Positions 1-5,558 of a stretch of 5,577 bases of DNA are shown piece after piece. Below the pieces are notes generated by a model. The model was not told where the DNA came from and did no database searches. It worked only from the letters and a program-made list of their open reading frames with translations. Position 1 is the first letter of the stretch, and every line of letters starts with the position of its first letter. The position numbers were made by a program, and so were the translations under genes. This DNA comes from Ruminococcus sp. CAG:382 (GTDB lineage Bacteria > Bacillota > Clostridia > Oscillospirales > CAG-382), in the NCBI GenBank assembly GCA_000433115.1, contig FR892192.1:34352-39928 (forward strand). The letters run 5' to 3'.

Positions 1-231
1 GGCTTTTTCCTTTTCTTTTTTTGCTTTTTTCTTTCTGCCTTTTTCCGTTGTCTGCTCTTTTGGATTCTCTTCCGTATGCGCCGCTTTTTCGGGCGGTAAC
101 CTGAGCTTCAGGAACAGTATGCGCACATAAAGAAACGGATCGTCAGCAAAGCCTGCGCCGATATGCAGCTTCCGTGTGAAGAGCCAGACGAAAAACAGCA
201 GCACGCCGCCGATTATGCATAGCGCCGTCAT
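1..231 (-). CDS. DUF2953-like membrane-anchored protein, N-terminal 77 residues (3' end outside window)
   Basis: The open frame runs off the left edge, and only the N-terminal 77 codons are present. The product begins with a short hydrophobic segment (about residues 3-18, LCIIGGVLLFFVWLF), which looks like a single membrane anchor or uncleaved signal. A short strand-like stretch follows (VRILFLKLRL, about 36-44), then a very lysine-rich acidic/basic linker (about 49-77). Anchor, strand and Lys-rich linker, directly after scpB, is the usual look of DUF2953 proteins in Clostridia, where the next gene is often a GerW/YtfJ-type sporulation gene. The ATG shares ATGA with the scpB stop, a 4 bp overlap that suggests translational coupling; the ribosome site inside scpB is weak. 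Function is unknown for the family. The family call rests on position and general architecture, because the diagnostic C-terminal part is missing. A generic membrane protein remains possible. Confidence 0.6.
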   Translation of the reverse strand, partial: MTALCIIGGVLLFFVWLFTRKLHIGAGFADDPFLYVRILFLKLRLPPEKAAHTEENPKEQTTEKGRKKKAKKEKEKA

Positions 232-824
232 TGCCCGCTATCCCCGGCTACGGCTGTGCCATCGGAGGCGTTGTCGATGGCTTCGTCAAGAGTGATGTTT
301 TCGGAATTTTCGTTCTGCTCCGTGAGTGCGGGGAGCTGATCGAGCGATTCGAGACCGAAACAGCGCAGAAACGCACTCGTTGTTGAAAAAAGTGCGGGAC
401 GACCGGGCGCATCAAGCTGACCCGATTCATAGATGAGCCCTTTGTCACAAAGCGAGGAAACTATGGAAGAGGAGTCGACACCGCGAACAGCCTCAATGTA
501 CGAGCGTGTTACCGGCTGATTATATGCGGTTATTGCAAGGACTTCAAGCGCGGCTTTTGTGAGAGGCGGCGTTTTCCGCAGCTCCAGCGCGCGCTTCACG
601 TGCGCGGCAAAAAGCGGCTTTGTGCAAAGCTGATAGGCATTGTCGACCGTTATCAGTTCGATCCCTCTGTCGCTTTCCTTCATATCTTCGGCAAGCACCG
701 AAGCCACCGAAGCAATACGCGCCTCCGGCAGGTCGAATATTTCCGAAAGCTTTTCGGTTGTCACAGGGCTGCCGGATGCAAAAAGCACAGCCTCCAGCGC
801 CGCCTTCAGTGCGGTATCATTCAT
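228..824 (-). CDS. scpB: Segregation and condensation protein B
   Basis: ScpB is the winged-helix (kite) subunit of the bacterial SMC-ScpAB condensin. It dimerises and binds the middle of the ScpA kleisin, helping SMC compact and segregate the nucleoid. The 198-residue product is of usual family length. The N-terminal winged helix starts at about residue 5 (LKAALEAVLFASGSPVT). The second winged-helix domain carries the most conserved stretch, LTKAALEVLAITAYNQPVTR at 88-107, followed by IEAVRGVDSS (110-119) and APGRPALFSTT (139-149). It ends the conserved part with FGLESLDQLPAL (156-167). Residues 168-198 are a low-complexity acidic tail. The start is supported by AGGG (832-835) seven bases upstream, and it overlaps the scpA stop as ATGA. 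The adjacent scpA confirms the assignment. No oddities in key motifs were seen. Confidence 0.97.
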   Translation of the reverse strand: MNDTALKAALEAVLFASGSPVTTEKLSEIFDLPEARIASVASVLAEDMKESDRGIELITVDNAYQLCTKPLFAAHVKRALELRKTPPLTKAALEVLAITAYNQPVTRSYIEAVRGVDSSSIVSSLCDKGLIYESGQLDAPGRPALFSTTSAFLRCFGLESLDQLPALTEQNENSENITLDEAIDNASDGTAVAGDSGQ

Positions 825-1528
825 CTTTTTTCCCTGATAAGCTGTAAATACAGCTCCTTTTTATCCTTTAACAGCACTATTCTGCCCGCCTTCACAAGCT
901 CAAGCAGGGCAAGAAATGTCGCTATTATTTCCGCCCGCGACGAACAGTCATAAAACAGTTCGGTCATCGGTCGGCTGATTCCGTCGTACATAAAACGGAG
1001 CAGGTGGAGTATTTTTCCTTCGACAGTATGAAAATGCTCCGTTTCGATGCGTTCGAAAAGCTCCACAGTCTGCTCGGGAAGCTGTGACATACGTTCGTTT
1101 ATACGTTCGAACGCCTCAGTCAGAAGATTTACGGCGTGAAGTCGCTCATAAGCCGAATCGATTTCGTCCGGATCTTTTGTGAAACGGTCAAAGTACAGCG
1201 CACTCTGACTTTGCAGAAACTCGGCTGCGAGTTTCGCGCGCTGATGCTCCAGCAGGGCATCGACAAGCGTCTTTCGGGGATCTTCCTCGTCCTCACGCTT
1301 GGGAAGCAGCATTTTCGATTTGATGAGCATAAGTTCGCTTGCCATCCAGATGAAATCGCTGGCGATTTCCATATTCAGCGAGCGCATTTCATCGAGATAA
1401 GCCATGTACTGGTCGCACAGCTCCGATATCGGTATGTCGAAAATATCGATCTTGTGCTTTGAAATCAGACCGAGCAGCAGGTCGAGCGGACCTTCATACT
1501 GCTCCAGTCGGACGCTCAGAGCTTCCAT
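821..1528 (-). CDS. scpA: Segregation and condensation protein A (kleisin)
   Basis: ScpA is the kleisin subunit of SMC-ScpAB; its N-terminal domain binds the SMC neck and its C-terminal winged helix binds the SMC head, closing the ring around DNA. The 235-residue product has the family hallmark EGPLDLLLGLI at 12-22, then a helical segment with IASDFIWMASELMLIKSKMLLP (55-76). An acidic linker follows (REDEEDP), then the helical ScpB-binding middle. The C-terminal winged helix is at about 197-235 (SRAEIIATFLALLELVKAGRI and following). Length is near the usual value of about 240-260. The ATG lies inside the end of the M50 gene (13 bp overlap) with no good ribosome site nearby, so translation is probably coupled to the upstream gene. 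The start agrees with the family, whose members place the EGPLDLLL motif about 10 residues in. Confidence 0.97.
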   Translation of the reverse strand: MEALSVRLEQYEGPLDLLLGLISKHKIDIFDIPISELCDQYMAYLDEMRSLNMEIASDFIWMASELMLIKSKMLLPKREDEEDPRKTLVDALLEHQRAKLAAEFLQSQSALYFDRFTKDPDEIDSAYERLHAVNLLTEAFERINERMSQLPEQTVELFERIETEHFHTVEGKILHLLRFMYDGISRPMTELFYDCSSRAEIIATFLALLELVKAGRIVLLKDKKELYLQLIREKR

Positions 1529-2253
1529 ATGAGTCCGAAGATAAGATCCCAGAAGCCGGTGAAGGCATTGACAAGAACGCCTCTGAGCCAGTCAACGGGG
1601 AAGAATACCCAATCCACGATGTTGGAAAACGGTGCGGGAAGCCATGTCAGCACGACAAGGGCGAGCAGGATGTAGCGTGTGTATAATTCAATACGGTTGT
1701 ATTTTGCAGAAGCCTTGGGAGGAAGCAGCCACGAAACGATGCGCGAGCCGTCAAGCGGCGGAACCGGGATGAGGTTGAACACCGCAAGACCGATGTTGAG
1801 CAGGCAAAACAGCGAGAAGAGCAGGTATGTATAATAAACAATACCGCTTATAAAGCCTGTGTCGAGCTGCATCTGATAATTGATAATCAATGACTGTCCG
1901 GCGTACCATACAAGAGTTGAAACGCCCGCGCCTCCGAAGGCGAGAAGCAGGTTCATAAGCGGACCTGCGGCTGCGACGATTGCAAAATCACGCTTCGGGT
2001 GACGAAAGTTCCGGGTATTGACCGGGACGGGCTTTGCCCAGCCGAAACCGAACAGAAGCATACACACCGAGCCGACGGGGTCGAGGTGTGCAAGCGGGTT
2101 CAGGGAGAGTCTGCCGTACATCTTTGCGGTCATGTCGCCGCATTTATATGCCGCGTAGCCGTGTGCCCATTCGTGAAAAGTGAGTGAGACAAGGATGCAG
2201 GGCAGAACGAGAATCAGTTGTATCGGGTCTTTGAGAAGCTGATAAAGAAGCAT
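1516..2253 (-). CDS. M50 family site-2-protease-like membrane metallopeptidase
   Basis: This is a predicted intramembrane zinc protease of family M50B (site-2 protease type, short form without PDZ domain). The 245-residue product shows the zinc motif HEWAH at 27-31 inside the first hydrophobic segment. NPLAHLDPVG follows at 52-61, then GWAKPVPVN (71-79) and AAAGPLMN (94-101). The third-ligand motif is N160-x-x-P163 with D168 in PVPPLDGSR (163-171). About five to six hydrophobic segments are visible (roughly 11-33, 60-70, 90-118, 138-162, 195-215). Substrate is unknown; short M50 members next to scpA are common in Clostridia and no partner anti-sigma factor is present here. A longer in-frame start at TTG 2286 would add 11 residues encoded by an intergenic hairpin, so I chose ATG 2253, which has a weak GGA upstream. 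It lies 69 bp after gpmI and probably belongs to the same transcript. Confidence 0.92.
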   Translation of the reverse strand: MLLYQLLKDPIQLILVLPCILVSLTFHEWAHGYAAYKCGDMTAKMYGRLSLNPLAHLDPVGSVCMLLFGFGWAKPVPVNTRNFRHPKRDFAIVAAAGPLMNLLLAFGGAGVSTLVWYAGQSLIINYQMQLDTGFISGIVYYTYLLFSLFCLLNIGLAVFNLIPVPPLDGSRIVSWLLPPKASAKYNRIELYTRYILLALVVLTWLPAPFSNIVDWVFFPVDWLRGVLVNAFTGFWDLIFGLIWKL

Positions 2254-2269
2254 TTTATGTTTCCGTATA

Positions 2270-2299
2270 TGCGGAGCGCACCGCAAAGCGCACTCCGCA
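2270..2299 (-). other. Intergenic hairpin between gpmI and the M50 gene
   Basis: A 7 bp perfect inverted repeat (TGCGGAG at 2270-2276 and CTCCGCA at 2293-2299) encloses a 16 nt loop that can add two or three more G-C pairs (GC, then C-G, between mismatches). On the minus-strand transcript it lies about 23 nt after the gpmI stop and 16 nt before the M50 ATG. No T-run follows, so it is not a standard intrinsic terminator. It could stabilise the gpmI 3' end, act as a processing site, or lower expression of the downstream genes relative to gpmI. Confidence 0.55.
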
Positions 2300-2322
2300 C
2301 CTTTGTTTAGTGATCTCGGGGA

Positions 2323-3954
2323 TTATTTCACCTTTACCATTGACTTGTACCAATAATCGGGGGCATCCTCGCCCATGAGAGTGACGACGGTGGCTGCAAC
2401 GTTTGCGAGACCGTAGCCGTCCTCCTTGATTACATCGTACTTGTCGTTGTTGCTGTTGTCATAGAAGAAGCAGGGTACGGGGTTGAGTGTGTGGCTCGTT
2501 TTGACCTTGGCGTGACCGTTTTTGTCCGTTTTGGCATTACCCGATTTGTCAAGCTCAAGCATTTCGTCGGCGTTTCCGTGGTCTGCGGTGATGATTGCAA
2601 TGCCGTTCATCTCGTCAACGACCTTGAGAATACGAGCGAGGCAGAGGTCAAGTGCCTCCATAGAAACCTTGGTTGCGATGAAACTGCCGGTGTGGCCGAC
2701 CATATCGCCGTTCGGAAAATTGACGCGCAGGAAATCGAAATTGCCGGAGCGGAGCTTGTCGATGAGCACGTCGGTAATCTCTGCGCACTTCATCCACGGG
2801 CGCTGTTCAAAGGGAACGACATCGGAAGGAATTTCGACGTATTCTTCAAGCTCATCGGAGAACTTGCCGCTTCTGTTTCCGTTCCAGAAGTATGTCACAT
2901 GACCGAATTTCTGCGTTTCGCTTATCGCGAGCTGTCTGTAACCGTGATTTACGAGGAATTCGCTCATCGTACCGGTAATTTCGGGCGGCGAAACGAGATA
3001 TTTGTGAGGAATGTGTGCGTCTCCGTCGTATTCGAGCATACCGGCATACAGGACGTTGACGTTCTTTTTCTTTTCGAAGCGGCAGTCGCGGTTTTCGAAT
3101 GCGCGGGAGATCTCAAGCGCACGGTCGCCCCTGAAGTTGAAGAATATGACGCTGTCGCCGTCGTTTATCGTGCCGACGGGCTTGCCGTCCTTTGCGATTA
3201 CAAAGGGAGGAAGATCCTGATCGATTTTCCCGGTTTCTGCGCGGTACGTCTTTACTGCGTCGGCTGCGGAGTCGAAAAAGCGTCCTTCGCCGCATACATG
3301 CGTGTTCCAGCCTTCTTCAACCATCTTCCAGTTGGCTTCGTATCTGTCCATGGTGATGACCATTCTGCCGCCGCCGGAAGCGATACGTGCGTCAAAGCCG
3401 GAATCGTTCAGTGATACGAGGAATTCTTCGAACGGGTCGATGTATTCGAGGGCAGAGGTTTCGCCGACGTCACGACCGTCGAGAAGGATATGGATACGCA
3501 CGGTTTTGACGCCGTCCTGCTTTGCACGGACGATCATCGCTTTGAGGTGATCAATATGTGAATGTACGTTGCCGTCGGAGAAAAGTCCGAGGAAATGAAG
3601 TACGGTATTGTTGTCCTTTACGTTTGCGACGAGTTCCTTCCATGTTGCGGAATCAAACATTTTGCCGCTTGTGATTGCCTGAGAAACAAGTTTTGCGCCC
3701 TGTGCGAAAACCTGTCCGGCGCCGAGAGCGTTATGTCCTACTTCGCTGTTGCCCATGTCGTCGTCGGAGGGAAGTCCGACTGCGGTGCCGTGAGCCTTGA
3801 GAAGCACATGCGGGTACTTTTCCCAAAGCATATCAAGAGTCGGGGTATCTGCCGCGGCAACGGCGTTGCCGGTTTTATTGGGTGTATATCCCACACCGTC
3901 CATTACGATGGTGAGGACTGGTCTTTTTTTGTTTCCGAAAACGGTATTCTTCAT
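2323..3954 (-). CDS. gpmI: 2,3-bisphosphoglycerate-independent phosphoglycerate mutase
   Basis: This cytosolic enzyme interconverts 3-phosphoglycerate and 2-phosphoglycerate in glycolysis and gluconeogenesis, using two metal ions (usually Mn) and a phosphoserine intermediate. With the start at ATG 3954 the product is 543 residues, slightly longer than the typical 510-515. The phosphatase part carries D19 (VMDGVG), the nucleophile S70 (DMGNSEVGHN, 66-75), D417 and H421 (NFPNGDMVGH), D458-H459 (ITADHGNADE) and H488 (KTSHTLNP). The transferase part carries H131 (FSDGNVHSH), DGRDV (159-163), SGGGRMVITMDRYEANW (193-209), and R275/R278 (NFRGDR). K349 lies in SETQKFGHVTYFWNG. All catalytic and metal positions are present. 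Part of the extra length is a Lys/Asp/Gly-rich insert before KTSHT (about 468-485). ATG 3954 has AAAGGAAAGGAC upstream. The upstream in-frame TTG at 4011 would lie inside the promoter and is rejected. It is first in the probable gpmI-M50-scpAB transcript. Confidence 0.98.
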   Translation of the reverse strand: MKNTVFGNKKRPVLTIVMDGVGYTPNKTGNAVAAADTPTLDMLWEKYPHVLLKAHGTAVGLPSDDDMGNSEVGHNALGAGQVFAQGAKLVSQAITSGKMFDSATWKELVANVKDNNTVLHFLGLFSDGNVHSHIDHLKAMIVRAKQDGVKTVRIHILLDGRDVGETSALEYIDPFEEFLVSLNDSGFDARIASGGGRMVITMDRYEANWKMVEEGWNTHVCGEGRFFDSAADAVKTYRAETGKIDQDLPPFVIAKDGKPVGTINDGDSVIFFNFRGDRALEISRAFENRDCRFEKKKNVNVLYAGMLEYDGDAHIPHKYLVSPPEITGTMSEFLVNHGYRQLAISETQKFGHVTYFWNGNRSGKFSDELEEYVEIPSDVVPFEQRPWMKCAEITDVLIDKLRSGNFDFLRVNFPNGDMVGHTGSFIATKVSMEALDLCLARILKVVDEMNGIAIITADHGNADEMLELDKSGNAKTDKNGHAKVKTSHTLNPVPCFFYDNSNNDKYDVIKEDGYGLANVAATVVTLMGEDAPDYWYKSMVKVK

Positions 3955-3965
3955 AAGTGAATACG

Positions 3966-3975
3966 TCCTTTCCTT
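3966..3975 (-). promoter_or_regulatory. Ribosome binding site of gpmI
   Basis: Read on the minus strand the sequence is AAGGAAAGGA, ending 11 bases before ATG 3954. It has two overlapping purine-rich anti-SD matches. It decides the gpmI start in favour of MKNTVFG rather than the upstream in-frame TTG at 4011. Confidence 0.75.
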
Positions 3976-3999
3976 TGAAAAATGTCTGTTCATCATGCT

Positions 4000-4028
4000 A
4001 TTATATAACAAAGAAGAACAGATTACAA
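4000..4028 (-). promoter_or_regulatory. Sigma-A-type promoter for gpmI (and probably M50-scpA-scpB)
   Basis: On the minus strand, TTGTAA (4023-4028) and a perfect TATAAT (4000-4005) are separated by exactly 17 bp. Transcription would begin near 3993, giving a leader of about 40 nt that contains the gpmI ribosome site. The promoter lies in the 90 bp between the ytvI stop and the gpmI start. Because no equally good promoter was seen before the M50 gene or scpA, it probably also feeds those genes. The -35 matches the consensus at 4 of 6 positions. Confidence 0.8.
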
Positions 4029-4044
4029 GAGTTTTTTCGCCGAA

Positions 4045-5136
4045 TTATTGTATTTTAGCACTTTCGGTTTTGCTTTTAACGATATTTTGCGCTGCAATGA
4101 CTGCGAGAGGGCATATGAACAGCCCGGCTGCGCCGAAAAGACGCAGACCGATGTACATTGAGGCAAGCGATGCAAACGGCGAAATACCGATGCTGCCGCC
4201 CACAATACGCGGTTCGATGAGCTCACGTATAAGCGTTATGACGGCGTATACCACAAGCAGCGAGATTCCCGTTTTTGTGTCTCCTCTGACGAGCAGAAAC
4301 GTAGCCCACGGTATGAGTACGGTTCCCGTGCCGAGCACGGGCAGAATGTCGATAACAGCAGTAAACAGGGCGACGAGAAAGGCATACCGAATGCCGATGA
4401 TCGAAAAAGCGACGAACAGCTCGGTGAAGGTTATAGCCATTATGAGTGTGTATGCCTTTGCAAAACTGCCGACGGTTTCCTTGCAGCGTGTCCATATGAT
4501 GCCGCATTTTGCGGCGGCTTTTTCAGGCATAAGGGAAGTGATCCTTGCTTTCATCGCACTGCCGTCAACCGTGAGATAGAACGCCGAAAATGCGGTCACG
4601 AACACAAAAAGCAGTGCGTCGGGCACAAATGAGACCGCACCGGTTATTACCGGAAGCACAGAACCGCTCAGCTTTTCCACCAATGCCATGAGCAGTGATT
4701 CTAGGCTGGAGTCTATGTTTATCCACAGCTCCGTAAGTCGGGGGCGCAGGTCCCAGAAAGGGAAGAACGAATTGATTTTATCGATCATTTCGCCGGCAAA
4801 ATCCGGATCGTTTTTCAGACGGTCGATGAACGTACCGGCACTGTCGGTCAGAGATACGATCTCGCGGCAGGCGCGTGACAGAAGCAGATACGATATCATT
4901 GATATCATTCCGATTATAAGGAGAACAAATATCGCCGCAGTGAGCTTTTCCGGGATTCGAGCCTTTGCCCGGAGACTCAGCACCGGCTTTTTTATGAGCG
5001 ATGCAATGAGCAGCGCAATCAGAAACGGTATCAGCGCAGGCAAAATGAAGCGTACTGCCAGAAAAAGGGCCGCGACGATAACTGCAGCACAGAAAAGCTT
5101 CATTGAAAGACGTTCCGTCTTCGAAAAAATGTTCAT
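4045..5136 (-). CDS. ytvI: YtvI-type sporulation membrane protein, AI-2E transporter superfamily
   Basis: This is a polytopic membrane protein of the AI-2E transporter (PF01594-type) superfamily, 363 residues, with about seven to eight hydrophobic segments (roughly 13-32, 33-48, 66-87, 158-189, 228-248, 251-275, 290-306, 325-350). A less hydrophobic, probably extracytoplasmic or loop region lies at about 88-157, as in the family. The signature region DILPVLGTGTVLIPW (263-277), RELIEPRIVGGSIGISP (304-320) and ASMYIGLRLFG (325-335) closely resembles YtvI, the Bacillus and Clostridium sporulation member. Its transported substrate, if any, is not established. ATG 5136 has GAGGA (5144-5148) seven bases upstream; the longer frame reaching 5283 would read into the tRNA-Glu gene and is rejected. 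The gene precedes gpmI by 90 bp but gpmI has its own promoter. I see no convincing promoter for ytvI; sporulation sigma control is possible but not shown. A general AI-2E family transporter is the alternative. Confidence 0.88.
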   Translation of the reverse strand: MNIFSKTERLSMKLFCAAVIVAALFLAVRFILPALIPFLIALLIASLIKKPVLSLRAKARIPEKLTAAIFVLLIIGMISMISYLLLSRACREIVSLTDSAGTFIDRLKNDPDFAGEMIDKINSFFPFWDLRPRLTELWINIDSSLESLLMALVEKLSGSVLPVITGAVSFVPDALLFVFVTAFSAFYLTVDGSAMKARITSLMPEKAAAKCGIIWTRCKETVGSFAKAYTLIMAITFTELFVAFSIIGIRYAFLVALFTAVIDILPVLGTGTVLIPWATFLLVRGDTKTGISLLVVYAVITLIRELIEPRIVGGSIGISPFASLASMYIGLRLFGAAGLFICPLAVIAAQNIVKSKTESAKIQ

Positions 5137-5143
5137 CGGGTTT

Positions 5144-5148
5144 TCCTC
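5144..5148 (-). promoter_or_regulatory. Ribosome binding site of ytvI
   Basis: GAGGA on the minus strand, seven bases before ATG 5136. It fixes the start at MNIFSKTE and excludes the upstream extension into the tRNA gene. Confidence 0.8.
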
Positions 5149-5170
5149 ACGTGTTTTTTTGAAGATTTGA

Positions 5171-5228
5171 AGAAAAAACAAAAAAATTGAAATTTGGTAT
5201 TGACAAAACGAAAATAGTGTGGTATCAT
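5171..5228 (+). promoter_or_regulatory. Strong sigma-A-type promoter with A-tract upstream element for tRNA-Glu
   Basis: A perfect TTGACA (5200-5205) and TATCAT (5223-5228, 5 of 6 matches) are separated by 17 bp. Upstream, 5171-5196 holds A-tracts and AT-rich sequence (runs of 6 and 7 A), resembling an UP element. The start would be near 5235, about 11 nt before the mature tRNA 5' end. This is the expected strength for a stable RNA promoter. The same stretch is the 5' leader region of the divergent ytvI gene. Confidence 0.85.
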
Positions 5229-5245
5229 ATGACCTGTTCCTGCGA

Positions 5246-5320
5246 GGCCTGTTAGTCAAGTGGCTAAGACGTCGCCCTCTCACGGCGAAGGCAGGGGTTC
5301 GATCCCCCTACGGGTCACCA
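5246..5320 (+). tRNA. tRNA-Glu, anticodon CTC
   Basis: A full cloverleaf can be folded. The acceptor GGCCTGT (5246-5252) pairs with ACGGGTC (5310-5316), with G2-T71 and T5-G68 wobbles. The D arm is GTC/GAC. The anticodon stem TCGCC/GGCGA (5272-5276, 5284-5288) carries loop CTCTCAC, so the anticodon CTC is at 5279-5281. The T arm is AGGGG/CCCCT with loop TTCGATC. The discriminator A is followed by an encoded CCA (5318-5320). It decodes GAG. In most Firmicutes it is charged by GluRS. It has its own promoter directly upstream. CTC is the less common glutamate isoacceptor; a TTC tRNA is expected elsewhere. Confidence 0.96.
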
Positions 5321-5341
5321 TTGCTTATATCGGCGTCTTAA

Positions 5342-5373
5342 CCGCATTTTTAACGTATGGCATTACGTTGCGG
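5342..5373 (+). other. Bulged inverted repeat in the spacer between the tRNAs
   Basis: The arms CCGCA (5342-5346) and ACGTA (5353-5357) pair perfectly with TACGT (5364-5368) and TGCGG (5369-5373). This gives 10 bp with a 6 nt one-sided bulge (TTTTTA, 5347-5352) and a 6 nt loop (TGGCAT). A T-run follows only 21 nt later (5395-5400), too far for a usual intrinsic terminator. It may be a weak or degenerate terminator of tRNA-Glu, or a processing hairpin in a two-tRNA precursor. Confidence 0.45.
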
Positions 5374-5396
5374 AAAGATGTCTGTTTATATATATT
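5368..5396 (+). promoter_or_regulatory. Weak candidate promoter for tRNA-Gln
   Basis: TTGCGG (5368-5373, 3 of 6) and TATATT (5391-5396, 5 of 6) are spaced by 17 bp, which would start transcription near 5403 and give a 50 nt leader. The -35 overlaps the right arm of the bulged hairpin. The remaining spacer (5321-5452) is AT-rich and holds no gene; an 8 bp direct repeat ATCGGCGT occurs at 5329-5336 and 5403-5410. Co-transcription from the tRNA-Glu promoter is an equally good explanation. Confidence 0.3.
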
Positions 5397-5452
5397 TTTT
5401 CCATCGGCGTATGTATTCAAACAATTCGCTGCGGGCGAAGAAAATTTAATAT

Positions 5453-5526
5453 TGCGGAATTGTGTAACGGCAGCACGACAGACTCTGACTCTGTTTGTGA
5501 GGGTTCAAATCCTTCTTCCGCAGCCA
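5453..5526 (+). tRNA. tRNA-Gln, anticodon CTG
   Basis: The acceptor TGCGGAA (5453-5459) pairs perfectly with TTCCGCA (5516-5522). The D stem is GTGT/GCAC. The anticodon stem ACAGA/TCTGT (5478-5482, 5490-5494) carries loop CTCTGAC, so the anticodon CTG is at 5485-5487. The T arm is GAGGG/CCTTC with loop TTCAAAT. The discriminator G is followed by an encoded CCA (5524-5526). It decodes CAG. The T1-A72 end with a G discriminator is typical of bacterial tRNA-Gln. In most Firmicutes this tRNA is first charged with glutamate by GluRS and then amidated by GatCAB (family knowledge). It lies 132 bp after tRNA-Glu. Confidence 0.96.
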
Positions 5527-5532
5527 TATAGT

Positions 5533-5558
5533 GAAGCCAAAAAAGATATCATGGCTTC
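5533..5558 (+). repeat. Short inverted repeat downstream of tRNA-Gln
   Basis: GAAGCCA (5533-5539) and TGGCTTC (5552-5558) form a perfect 7 bp stem around a 12 nt A-rich loop. It starts 7 nt after the CCA of tRNA-Gln. No T-run follows (next bases are GAACCCCCG), so a classic intrinsic terminator is not supported. It could be a 3' processing or stability element. The window ends 19 nt later, so what it belongs to cannot be seen. Confidence 0.45.

Noticed and set aside
1..60. T-rich plus-strand tract resembling a terminator tail
   Set aside because: It is the complement of the Lys-rich coding linker of the DUF2953-like gene, and no stem precedes it.
1136..1462. A 108-codon plus-strand open frame opposite scpA
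   Set aside because: It is a shadow of scpA with no independent support.
2491..3414. A 307-codon open frame on the plus strand opposite gpmI
   Set aside because: It lies entirely antisense to a gene with every catalytic motif intact, has no recognisable domain, and long antisense frames are expected from codon bias in such a gene.
3797..4579. A 260-codon plus-strand open frame across the gpmI start, promoter and ytvI 3' end
   Set aside because: It spans two real minus-strand genes and the gpmI promoter and has no family-like features.
4688..5170. A 160-codon plus-strand open frame opposite the ytvI 5' half
   Set aside because: It is Arg/Ser-rich, as is typical of antisense to membrane-protein genes, and has no domain or supported ribosome site.
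5137..5283. N-terminal extension of ytvI to 412 residues
   Set aside because: It would read through the tRNA-Glu gene and its promoter; ATG 5136 has a well-placed GAGGA.
5374..5402. GGAAA and TTTCC around an AT-rich stretch with a T-run, as a tRNA-Glu terminator
   Set aside because: The possible stem is only 5 bp with a loop of about 20 nt, too weak to call.
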